Origin: an uncultured Lachnospiraceae bacterium
GTDB lineage: Bacteria > Bacillota > Clostridia > Lachnospirales > Lachnospiraceae
Assembly (NCBI GenBank): GCA_947177105.1
Contig: CAMWTF010000121.1
Location: forward strand, 1 to 7,213
DNA: 7,213 nucleotides
Direction: 5' to 3'
Part shown: positions 1-5,989 of the stretch, piece by piece
Position numbering within the stretch: the stretch's first letter is position 1
Layout: each line of letters starts with the position of its first letter
Notes under the pieces: generated by a model
Seen by the model: only the letters and a program-made list of their open reading frames with translations
Databases searched by the model: none
What the model was told of the DNA's origin: nothing
Program-made: the position numbers and the translations under genes

Positions 1-1189
1 TGAGTATCTGGAAACCATAATCAGGGTCACCTTGAACGGCGGTGAGGTAACGCCGTCCATGCCGGACGCCTACCTTATCAGCCATGACCTGCTGGAGAAA
101 GCCTATCTGGCCGGACTGGCTGTGCCAGTGGAGGATGCGGCAGGCGTGATGGACGAGGCCCATTTTCCCAAGGCGGCGCTGTCGGCAGTGACTTATCACG
201 ACAAGCTGGTGGCTTACCCCCTGTACTATGAGACTACCGCCCTGATCTACAACGAGACGTATCTGTATGAATGGGCGCGGCAGCAGGCGGGCAAGGCGGA
301 TCCGACGGGAGGCGTTGACGGGGAAGAGGGGGAGTTTGAGGAGTTGGACGAACTCCCTGACGAGGAGAATTCCCCGGTGATATATGACGAGGAAACCCTG
401 GCGCTACGGACGCAGCAGTTTTTGGATCGGGCGATTCCGGCCACGGTGAGCGACATTCTGCAGATTGCGGATAGCTTTGATCTTCCGGATACGGTGGAGG
501 GAATTTTTTCCTGGGATGTTTCGGATATCTTTTATAATTACTATTTTGTGGGCAATTATATGAATCTGGGAGGAGAAGCAGGGGATGACAGGACCCAGAT
601 TGACATATATAATCAGGAGGCCATTGCCAGTCTGGGGATTTACCAGGGGCTGAACCAGTTCTTTTCCATTGATTCTTCCACGGTGAGTTATGATTCGGTA
701 CTGCGGGATTTCCTGGAGGGCAAACTGGTATTTACCATCGCGACCACGGATGCGGCGGCGGTTCTGGCCCAGGCTAAGGCGGAGGGGAGTTTCCCTTATG
801 ATTACGGTGTGTCCCTGATGCCGGATCCCAGCGGCGAACTGGCGGGCAGATCCATGTCCGTGACCAGCGCGGTGGCCGTCAACGGTTATTCGGAGCACCA
901 GGAGCTGGCCAATGCGTTTGCCGCCTATCTGGTGGACGGCTATGCGGAGAACCTGTATGAGCATACGGGAAAGGCGTCGGCCAACAGGACCGTGAATCTG
1001 GACAACGGCGCATTGCAGATATTTCTGGCCGAATATGAGGACAGTATGCCCCTTCCCAAGCTGATGGAGGCCAGCAATTACTGGATTCAGCTCGAGGTGC
1101 TGTTTGCCAAGGTATGGAACGGGGAGGACGTGAGCAGCATGGTGGAACAGCTGGATCAGCAGATGCGTACGCAGCTTGTCAAAAACTGA
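1..1189 (+). CDS. Extracellular solute-binding protein, sugar ABC transporter type (5' end outside window)
   Basis: This is the C-terminal ~395 residues of a periplasmic-binding-protein-like lipid-anchored or secreted receptor for an ABC importer. The frame is open from the first bases of the window (codons start at position 2), so the start, signal peptide and any lipobox lie upstream. The TTG at 32 is an internal Leu codon. Family-type features are the stretch KLVAYPLYYETTALIYNE (nt ~205-258), typical of the hinge region of family 1 solute-binding proteins, then IPATVSDILQIADSFD (nt ~433-480), which resembles the usual P-T-W-x-E-L segment, and a late AVAVNGYSEHQELANAFAAYLV segment typical of the C-terminal lobe. 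A very acidic, Gly/Glu/Asp-rich insert (nt ~295-390) separates two of these blocks. The ligand cannot be read from the sequence; a carbohydrate is likely by family. No permease gene lies downstream, so any partners would be upstream or elsewhere. Confidence 0.85.
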   Translation, partial: EYLETIIRVTLNGGEVTPSMPDAYLISHDLLEKAYLAGLAVPVEDAAGVMDEAHFPKAALSAVTYHDKLVAYPLYYETTALIYNETYLYEWARQQAGKADPTGGVDGEEGEFEELDELPDEENSPVIYDEETLALRTQQFLDRAIPATVSDILQIADSFDLPDTVEGIFSWDVSDIFYNYYFVGNYMNLGGEAGDDRTQIDIYNQEAIASLGIYQGLNQFFSIDSSTVSYDSVLRDFLEGKLVFTIATTDAAAVLAQAKAEGSFPYDYGVSLMPDPSGELAGRSMSVTSAVAVNGYSEHQELANAFAAYLVDGYAENLYEHTGKASANRTVNLDNGALQIFLAEYEDSMPLPKLMEASNYWIQLEVLFAKVWNGEDVSSMVEQLDQQMRTQLVKN

Positions 1190-1223
1190 ATATTTTCCGC
1201 ATATGGAACCAATCATCAGGATA

Positions 1224-1270
1224 TCCTAAACAGTAAAGAATATGCAAAGCTCTGGATAGTCCGGTTAGGA
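1224..1270 (+). other. Possible short stem closing a loop in the pre-YdcZ leader
   Basis: TCCTAA at 1224-1229 is exactly complementary to TTAGGA at 1265-1270, enclosing 35 nt. It lies directly upstream of the large palindrome at 1273-1366, so the two could form consecutive domains of one leader RNA. Six pairs over this distance could be chance. No promoter with convincing -35 and -10 boxes was seen in 1190-1272, so it is unclear whether this RNA starts here or is read through from the upstream gene. Confidence 0.25.
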
Positions 1271-1272
1271 CA

Positions 1273-1366
1273 GGTAAAGTCGTGAAGGCGCGAGAGAGCA
1301 GATTTCATGAGTGTATTTTACGAATGAAATCTGTCTCTCCTGTGTGTGCGCCGAAAGGACTTTACC
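1273..1366 (+). repeat. 94-bp imperfect palindrome (long stem-loop) upstream of the YdcZ gene
   Basis: Three nested blocks pair in register. GGTAAAGTC (1273-1281) pairs with GACTTTACC (1358-1366). GGCGC (1287-1291) pairs with GCGCC (1348-1352). 1292-1308 pairs with 1324-1339 over 16 bp with a single bulged G. The apical loop is 15 nt (1309-1323). The RNA would be a long rod with two internal loops. No T-run follows it (the next bases are CTTTAGAG), so it is not a standard intrinsic terminator. It could be a cis-regulatory leader, an RNase processing site, or a small MITE- or REP-like inserted palindrome. No known riboswitch consensus was recognised in it. Confidence 0.7.
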
Positions 1367-1408
1367 CTTTAGAGCCATCGCGCAGCGATTTAATTTAGGA
1401 GGAACGAG
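1365..1408 (+). promoter_or_regulatory. Hairpin plus ribosome-site module, copy 1 (before YdcZ gene)
   Basis: The segment begins CCCTTTAG and holds a perfect 5-bp hairpin, ATCGC (1377-1381), loop GCA, GCGAT (1385-1389). An AT-rich spacer follows, then a strong Shine-Dalgarno AGGAGG (1397-1402) six nt before the ATG. Nearly the same sequence, in the same register to the start codon, occurs before the GerMN gene (4887-4929). It directly follows the long stem-loop ending at 1366. A role in translation or mRNA stability is inferred from its position only. Confidence 0.65.
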
Positions 1409-1840
1409 ATGATTGGTTTTTTTATTGCCCTGATATCAGGGGCGCTTATGAGCATTCAGGGAGTATTCAATACCCAGGTGACAAAAAGCTCCAGCATATG
1501 GGTGGCCAGCGCCTTTGTGCAGTTTACCGCGCTGCTGGTCTGTCTGGGAGCATGGCTGATCACGGACAGAAGCAGTCTTTTGGCGCCGCTGAAGGTAGAG
1601 CCCAAATATATGCTGCTGGGCGGCGCTATCGGCGCATTCATCACCTACACAGTCATAAAGAGTATGGATGCCCTGGGACCGGCCCGGGCGGTCATGCTGA
1701 TCGTGGTGGCCCAGCTGCTGGTGGCCTATGTGATAGAACTGCTGGGATGGTTTGGCGTGGAAAAACAGCCCTGGGAGTGGCGCAAGGCCATAGGCATGGC
1801 AATAGCGATTGCCGGTATTGTCATCTTCAAGTGGAAATGA
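1409..1840 (+). CDS. DMT superfamily small membrane protein, YdcZ (DUF606) family
   Basis: This encodes a 143-residue very hydrophobic protein with about four to five membrane helices (roughly residues 3-22, 33-51, 68-88, 92-115 and 126-141). The N-terminal GALMSIQGVFNTQVTK is the family signature of YdcZ-like proteins: Gly-Ala, then a Gln, then a conserved Asn shortly before a charged residue. The length matches single-domain members of the family. YdcZ proteins are related to drug/metabolite transporters and are usually annotated as putative exporters, but their substrate is not established. The start is well supported by AGGAGG six nt upstream. The gene stands between two structured or promoter-bearing intergenic regions and seems to be a separate transcription unit from the com cluster. 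Nothing here links it to DNA uptake. Confidence 0.85.
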   Translation: MIGFFIALISGALMSIQGVFNTQVTKSSSIWVASAFVQFTALLVCLGAWLITDRSSLLAPLKVEPKYMLLGGAIGAFITYTVIKSMDALGPARAVMLIVVAQLLVAYVIELLGWFGVEKQPWEWRKAIGMAIAIAGIVIFKWK

Positions 1841-1871
1841 CAGCCGCGAGAAAATTAAGTAATTTTTAAGC

Positions 1872-1894
1872 TTTTCCCACTTGTCAAGGGAAAA
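1872..1894. repeat. Inverted repeat overlapping the com-operon promoter
   Basis: TTTTCCC (1872-1878) and GGGAAAA (1888-1894) are perfect inverted copies separated by 9 nt. The -35 box (1881-1886) lies in the spacer, so a protein bound here would compete with RNA polymerase. It is a candidate operator. The regulator is unknown; the response regulator of the same operon is one candidate, although OmpR-family sites are more often direct repeats. Confidence 0.4.
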
Positions 1895-1909
1895 TACTTC
1901 CTATACAAT
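1881..1909 (+). promoter_or_regulatory. Predicted housekeeping-sigma promoter for the comEA operon
   Basis: A -35 box TTGTCA (1881-1886) and a -10 box TACAAT (1904-1909) are separated by an optimal 17 nt. Transcription would begin near 1916, giving a leader of about 50 nt before comEA. Upstream, 1851-1866 holds only a weak AT-only stem (AAAATT/AATTTT), so no convincing terminator ends the preceding gene. No comparable promoter was seen between the following four genes, which supports a single operon. Confidence 0.65.
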
Positions 1910-1964
1910 AAATCTATCAGCATAGAGAGGCATTCCGAGTACCGCCAGAAAAGGGAAAGGAACT

Positions 1965-2600
1965 ATGATGAGAAAAATAAAGTGTGAGTTACTTCTTGTG
2001 TGCTTTTGGGTGTCGCTGGTCTTAAGCGGCTGCAGTCGCAGCAAAGAGATCCTGTATTTCGACCGGGAATCGGCGGATGAATTGTATGCTCAGAATATGG
2101 ACGACTATACGGACGGGCCGTCCAAGAGGGATTTGCCCCAAGAGGGGCCAAAGTCCGATCAGACAGCGCTGACTGAGATTGACAGGCAGATATGCGTACA
2201 TGTCTGCGGCCAGGTGTGTCGGCCGGGAGTAGTGATGCTACCCGAGGGAAGCCGTGCCTGGGAGGCCGTGGAGGCGGCAGGCGGGCTTGCGGAGGAAGCC
2301 TGTGAGGCGGCGGTGAATCTGGCGGCAGTGCTGCGGGACGGGGAGAAGCTGTACATCCCGGCCGTGGGAGAGGCTGTGGCAAAGGAAGACTGTGAGGCGG
2401 ACGGCGGGCTGGTCAATCTGAACACGGCGGACGCGGGCAGGCTTAAGACCCTGCCTGGGATCGGTGAGAGCCGTGCGTCGGATATTCTGTCCTACAGGGA
2501 GAAAAACGGCGCTTTTCGGTCCGTGGAAGAGATTATGCAGGTGCCGGGCATCAAAGAAAGCATTTATGAGAAGATCAGGGATATGATAACGGTAGATTGA
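1965..2600 (+). CDS. comEA: ComEA-like competence lipoprotein (SLBB + helix-hairpin-helix)
   Basis: ComEA binds double-stranded DNA at the outer face of the membrane and hands it to the ComEC channel. This 211-residue protein has a positively charged N-terminus, a hydrophobic core and a lipobox ending L20-S21-G22-C23, so it is predicted to be lipid-anchored, whereas classical ComEA has an uncleaved N-terminal membrane helix. A polar linker (~25-70) leads to an SLBB-type domain (~74-135, with VHVCGQVCRPGVV). The C-terminal ComEA domain (~149-210) has two helix-hairpin-helix motifs, LPGIG at 163-167 and VPGIK at 193-197, preceded by the typical VNLNTAD. Five Cys (77, 81, 85, 113, 143) lie in the mature protein. 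The second ATG, at 1968, has better spacing (7 nt) from AAGG at 1957-1960 and may be the true start. The gene ends just before the response regulator. Confidence 0.9.
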   Translation: MMRKIKCELLLVCFWVSLVLSGCSRSKEILYFDRESADELYAQNMDDYTDGPSKRDLPQEGPKSDQTALTEIDRQICVHVCGQVCRPGVVMLPEGSRAWEAVEAAGGLAEEACEAAVNLAAVLRDGEKLYIPAVGEAVAKEDCEADGGLVNLNTADAGRLKTLPGIGESRASDILSYREKNGAFRSVEEIMQVPGIKESIYEKIRDMITVD

Positions 2601-2626
2601 GCATGTGGGGAAGGACGGTTGAAGGA

Positions 2627-3322
2627 ATGGCTGTAAAAAGGGCATTGGTAGTGGATGATGAGAAACTGATCGTGAAGGGGATTAGGTTTAGCTTAGAGCA
2701 GGATGAGATGCAGGTGGATTGCGCTTATGACGGGGAGGAGGCCCTGGAACTGGCCAAGGCCAACCGGTATGATATAATTCTGTTGGATATCATGCTGCCC
2801 AAGCTGACGGGTTTTGAAGTGTGCCAACAGATCAGGGAGTTTTCCAACGTGCCCATTATAATGCTGACAGCCAAGGGCGACGACATGGATAAGATACTGG
2901 GGCTGGAGTACGGCGCGGACGACTATATAACCAAACCCTTCAACATCCTGGAGGTAAAGGCCAGGATCAAGGCCATCATGCGCCGCGTAGAGCCCAAAAA
3001 AGGCCAGGCAGAGGCCCATAAGGAGTTGGTAAGCGGCGAGATGCGCCTGGACTGCGAGGGCAGACGGGCCTATATTGCCGGCAGAGAGATTGGTTTGACT
3101 GCCAAGGAATTTGAGGTGTTGGAGCTGCTTATGACCAATCCAAACAAGGTGTACAGCAGGGAGTCGCTTTTGAAGATTGTCTGGGGTTCCGATTATCCTG
3201 GTGATGTGAGGACAGTGGATGTACATATCAGGAGACTGCGTGAGAAGATAGAGAGCAATCCCAGTGAGCCGCAGTATGTACACACTAAGTGGGGAGTAGG
3301 GTATTATTTCTATAATGTATAA
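2627..3322 (+). CDS. OmpR/PhoB-family response regulator
   Basis: This is a cytoplasmic DNA-binding transcription factor of 231 residues. The receiver domain (~4-118) has the acidic pair D10-D11, phospho-acceptor D54 in LLDIMLPK, switch T81 in IIMLTAK, and K103 in ITKPF. The winged-helix output domain (~133-230) carries the usual LTAKEFEVLELLM and the DVRTVDVHIRRLREKI recognition region, ending in the WGVGYYF wing. The ATG at 2627 was chosen because it puts the receiver at the usual distance from the N-terminus. A TTG (2597) and an ATG (2603) lie upstream in frame but have no ribosome site. The site for 2627 is GGGGAAGGA (from 2607), with a rather long spacer. The gene follows comEA by 26 nt and precedes its likely partner kinase by 3 nt. 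Targets are unknown; autoregulation of this operon is plausible. Confidence 0.93.
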   Translation: MAVKRALVVDDEKLIVKGIRFSLEQDEMQVDCAYDGEEALELAKANRYDIILLDIMLPKLTGFEVCQQIREFSNVPIIMLTAKGDDMDKILGLEYGADDYITKPFNILEVKARIKAIMRRVEPKKGQAEAHKELVSGEMRLDCEGRRAYIAGREIGLTAKEFEVLELLMTNPNKVYSRESLLKIVWGSDYPGDVRTVDVHIRRLREKIESNPSEPQYVHTKWGVGYYFYNV

Positions 3323-3325
3323 GCC

Positions 3326-4867
3326 ATGGTGAATAATTATATAAAAAAAATAAAAGAATTTTATCATCAGTATCTCAACATCCGCAGTCTGAGGGTTCGG
3401 ATATTCCTGATCGTTTTGGTGGTGGGCATTGTTCCCAGCGTTGCCATGCGCTATGGAATCATGAAAAATTATGAGCAGCGGGCGGTGGAACTTCGGACGG
3501 CCACGGTGCAGAGCCAGCTGAGAGTCATAGCGGATCATCTGATCAATGAAGACTATCTGAATATGAGGAGTTCTTCGGCACTCAGTTTGGAGTATTCGAA
3601 CACCAGCAGTTCCAGGGTCATCAATGCTGAATTGGAGATGCTGTCCAACCTGTATGACGGGCGGGTACAGATTATCAGCGGGAATCTGCGGATTGTCAAA
3701 GATACATACAGCATCAGCGAGGGAAAGACTATTATCTCGGAGGAAGTGATCAAGTGTTTCATGGGGGAGAGTCTTTCTAATTATGATGCCCAGAACGGAT
3801 ACATTGAAATCACCATTCCCATTATCGACAATCAGAATGTCAGCGGGGAGGAGGCTGGAGTGGCGGCCACGACAGGTCCGAATCCCAGGGTCAAGGGTGT
3901 GATGCTTACCAGTATCTCCACGGCCTATATCACGGAGACGATGGAGGTCTTAAGCCGCAAGGCCATGATTCTGGAGGCGTTGATGATTATGGCCATTGTC
4001 GTCATCGCTCTGATTTTGTCCATCGTGCTGACAAGGCCCTTTGAGCGGGTTACCAAGGTCATCAATGATGTGAAGGCGGGATACAGCAATGAGAGCATCT
4101 CCGTGCCGGACCTGGCGGAGACCGAGCATATTGTGGAGGCATTTAACCAGCTGCTTCAGCGCATGAAGGTTTTGGATGATTCCAGACAGGAATTTGTATC
4201 CAACGTGTCCCACGAACTGAAGACACCTTTGACTTCCATGAAGGTGCTGGCGGATTCCCTGTTGGTGCAGGAGGATGTGCCTGCGGAGCTGTACCAGGAG
4301 TTTATGGAGGATATCGTGTCGGAGATTGACCGTGAGAACCGCATTATCACGGATCTGCTTACTTTGGTCAAAATGGACAAGAAGGTTTCGGCTCTGAATA
4401 TTGCGTCCATCAATATCAACGACCTGACGGAACTGATATTAAAGCGTCTGCGCCCCATCGCCCGGAAGAAGGACGTGGAGGTGGTATTTGAGAGCGTTCG
4501 TCCTGTGACGGCCGAGGTGGACGAGGTAAAGATGACGCTGGTGATGTCCAATCTGGTGGAGAACGCCATCAAGTACAATAAGGAACATGGCTGGGTCAAG
4601 GTTGTTCTGGACGCGGATCATCAATATTTTACGTTTGAAGTCAGCGATTCCGGCATCGGCATCCCCGAGGAGTCTCTGGCACAGATCTACGAGCGCTTTT
4701 ACCGGGTGGACAAATCCCACTCCCGGGAGATCGGCGGCACCGGATTAGGGCTGGCCATCACCAAGAGCGCCGTGCTGATGCATAGAGGCTCCATAACGGT
4801 GACCAGCACGGAGGGAGAGGGATCCACCTTTTTGGTAAAGATTCCTTTGAACTATATTTCACAATAA
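3326..4867 (+). CDS. Membrane sensor histidine kinase with HAMP domain
   Basis: The 513-residue partner kinase of the preceding regulator has a first membrane helix ~25-42, an extracytoplasmic sensor region of about 170 residues (~43-213, possibly Cache/PAS-like by its GRVQIISGNLRIVKD block), a second helix ~214-236 and a HAMP domain ~237-288. The HisKA domain has phospho-acceptor H296 in FVSNVSHELKTPLTSM. The ATPase domain shows the N box NLVENAIKYN (N413), G1 DSGIGIP (441-447), F-box ERFYRVDKS and G2 GGTGLGLA (470-477). All key residues are present, so it should be active. It starts three nt after the regulator stop, with no ribosome site at normal spacing (the nearest, GGGGAG at 3291-3296, is ~29 nt away), so translational coupling is likely. 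An A8 tract (3343-3350) lies early in the gene. The signal sensed is unknown. Confidence 0.94.
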   Translation: MVNNYIKKIKEFYHQYLNIRSLRVRIFLIVLVVGIVPSVAMRYGIMKNYEQRAVELRTATVQSQLRVIADHLINEDYLNMRSSSALSLEYSNTSSSRVINAELEMLSNLYDGRVQIISGNLRIVKDTYSISEGKTIISEEVIKCFMGESLSNYDAQNGYIEITIPIIDNQNVSGEEAGVAATTGPNPRVKGVMLTSISTAYITETMEVLSRKAMILEALMIMAIVVIALILSIVLTRPFERVTKVINDVKAGYSNESISVPDLAETEHIVEAFNQLLQRMKVLDDSRQEFVSNVSHELKTPLTSMKVLADSLLVQEDVPAELYQEFMEDIVSEIDRENRIITDLLTLVKMDKKVSALNIASININDLTELILKRLRPIARKKDVEVVFESVRPVTAEVDEVKMTLVMSNLVENAIKYNKEHGWVKVVLDADHQYFTFEVSDSGIGIPEESLAQIYERFYRVDKSHSREIGGTGLGLAITKSAVLMHRGSITVTSTEGEGSTFLVKIPLNYISQ

Positions 4868-4870
4868 AGC

Positions 4871-4929
4871 GGCTGCGGAATTTCAGCCCTTTAGCGCCAT
4901 CGCGCGGCAATTTTAGCAGGAGGAACGTA
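4871..4929 (+). promoter_or_regulatory. Two-hairpin ribosome-site module, copy 2 (before GerMN gene)
   Basis: The first stem is GGCTG (4871-4875) with CAGCC (4884-4888), starting three nt after the kinase stop codon. A 10-nt linker CTTTAGCGCC follows. The second hairpin is ATCGC (4899-4903), loop GCG, GCAAT (4907-4911), with one C-A mismatch. AGGAGG (4918-4923) then lies six nt before the ATG. The part from CCCTTTAG to the start codon closely copies 1365-1408, including AGGAACG after the ribosome site. No T-run follows either stem, so the module is not a terminator. Confidence 0.65.
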
Positions 4930-5850
4930 ATGAAGCGAATTATGGCGGTGTTGCTGACGCTGATCTGTCTCATTGTCCTTGCGGCCTGTAATAAGGAACA
5001 GGTGGATCAGTCCAAGATCTATTCGGTCTACTATGTGAGCAATTCCGAGACTAAGATAGAGATGCATGAGTACTATATGGAGGTGGAGGATCTGGAGAGC
5101 CAGGTGACGGAACTTTTGAATGCGCTGGCAACCACTCCGGCAAAGCTGGAGTACAAGGCTCCCCTTAATATGGGCTTTCAGGTGCAGAGCGTGGAAGTAA
5201 ATATGGGCAAGGTGCATCTGGATATGACGGAAAATTATAACAGTCTGTCAACGACAACGGAGGTACTGGTGAGAGCGGCTATCGTGAGGACGCTGACCCA
5301 GCTGCCCCAGATCAATTTTGTGTCCATCACAGTGAACGGCAATCCCCTGCGGGACTCCCTGGGAAACATCATATCCACAATGAACAGGGATCAGTTCGTG
5401 GAAAATGACGGCAATGCCATCAACACTTACGAGGAGATCACGCTAAAGCTCTATTTTGCCAATGAGGCGGGAGACCAGCTGATTGCGGCCAACCGCACCA
5501 GAGAGTACAGCACCAATATTTCACCGGAAAAACTAATTGTGGAGGAGCTGATTAAAGGGCCCAGCAGGGAGGGACTGTACCCCACCATCAATCCATCCAC
5601 CAAGGTGGCCAGCGTAACTACCAGAGATGGGGTGTGTTATGTCAATCTGGATGAGACGTTTCTCACGCAGCCCTACAATGTAACAGCGGATGTCACGATA
5701 TACTCTATCACCAACTCTCTGGCGGAACTAAGCCACATAAACCGTGTCCAGATATCCGTCAATGGGGACAATTCGGGCACATACCGGGAAAAATACAGTC
5801 TGACCACTTATTTTGAACGCAATCTGGATATTGTAACGACTTTAGAATAG
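4930..5850 (+). CDS. Lipoprotein with two GerMN domains
   Basis: This encodes a 306-residue predicted lipoprotein: a short basic start, a hydrophobic stretch and a lipobox L17-A18-A19-C20, so it should be anchored on the outer face of the membrane. Two tandem GerMN domains follow (~29-160 and ~168-302). Each has the extended strands and the block around V-x-L-x-x-x-F; the second has the clearer pattern LIKGPSREGLYPTI, then VASVTTRDGVCYVNL. GerMN domains occur in spore germination GerM and in actinobacterial LpqB, which works with the MtrB kinase. Here the gene follows a regulator-kinase pair, so an accessory role in signalling is a sensible inference. A purely structural envelope role is the alternative. 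The start is fixed by AGGAGG six nt upstream. Stem-loops flank the gene on both sides. Confidence 0.88.
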   Translation: MKRIMAVLLTLICLIVLAACNKEQVDQSKIYSVYYVSNSETKIEMHEYYMEVEDLESQVTELLNALATTPAKLEYKAPLNMGFQVQSVEVNMGKVHLDMTENYNSLSTTTEVLVRAAIVRTLTQLPQINFVSITVNGNPLRDSLGNIISTMNRDQFVENDGNAINTYEEITLKLYFANEAGDQLIAANRTREYSTNISPEKLIVEELIKGPSREGLYPTINPSTKVASVTTRDGVCYVNLDETFLTQPYNVTADVTIYSITNSLAELSHINRVQISVNGDNSGTYREKYSLTTYFERNLDIVTTLE

Positions 5851-5908
5851 GGTGAAAAAGGATTTTCACCAGCCTGATTTGAGTCGCCGCGCAGCGGCGG
5901 CATGGAGG
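5851..5908 (+). promoter_or_regulatory. Two-hairpin module, copy 3 (divergent, in the comEC leader)
   Basis: GGTGAAAA (5851-5858) and TTTTCACC (5863-5870) form a perfect 8-bp stem with a 4-nt loop, beginning directly after the GerMN stop codon. A 14-nt linker leads to a second perfect hairpin, CGCCGC (5885-5890), loop GCA, GCGGCG (5894-5899), then GGAGG (5904-5908). GAG, five bases and GCGCAGCG have the same spacing as in copy 1 (1372-1387). No start codon sits at the expected distance after this GGAGG: the frame bases there read TAA at 5915. No T-run follows the first stem, so an intrinsic terminator is unlikely. Confidence 0.55.
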
Positions 5909-5959
5909 TTAGTGTAAGCATACTGCTTGAGCATCCGGATAAAAAGAGCAATATTTATG

Positions 5960-5989
5960 CCTGCGCAAAGCGGGCGGATAGGAGCATGA
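5960..5989 (+). promoter_or_regulatory. Ribosome site that decides the comEC start
   Basis: AGGAG at 5980-5984 lies five nt before TTG at 5990, the first usable start codon of the comEC frame after an in-frame TGA (5987-5989). A small hairpin, CCTGC with GCGGG around a GCAAA loop (5960-5974), lies just upstream and recalls the hairpin-before-ribosome-site layout elsewhere in the window. The ATG at 5986 is only one nt from AGGAG and is in another frame. Confidence 0.5.

Noticed and set aside
404..1216. Long minus-strand reading frame (270 codons) opposite the solute-binding protein
   Set aside because: The + strand frame has clear family motifs over the same span; the antisense protein has no recognisable domain and no ribosome site.
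1190..1408. Known riboswitch or T-box before the YdcZ gene
   Set aside because: No T-box sequence, guanidine, purine or other consensus I know could be matched by eye; only the pairing is supported.
1851..1866. AAAATT/AATTTT stem after the YdcZ gene as a terminator
   Set aside because: The stem is six AT pairs only, too weak to call as a terminator.
2693..3538. Long minus-strand reading frame (281 codons) opposite the response regulator
   Set aside because: It lies opposite a complete, fully recognisable receiver and winged-helix protein and spans the gene junction; it is a shadow frame with no domain.
5851..5870. Perfect 8-bp stem-loop after the GerMN stop as an intrinsic terminator
   Set aside because: No T-run follows; the bases after the stem are AGCCTGATTTGAG. 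It fits better as the first stem of the recurring module.
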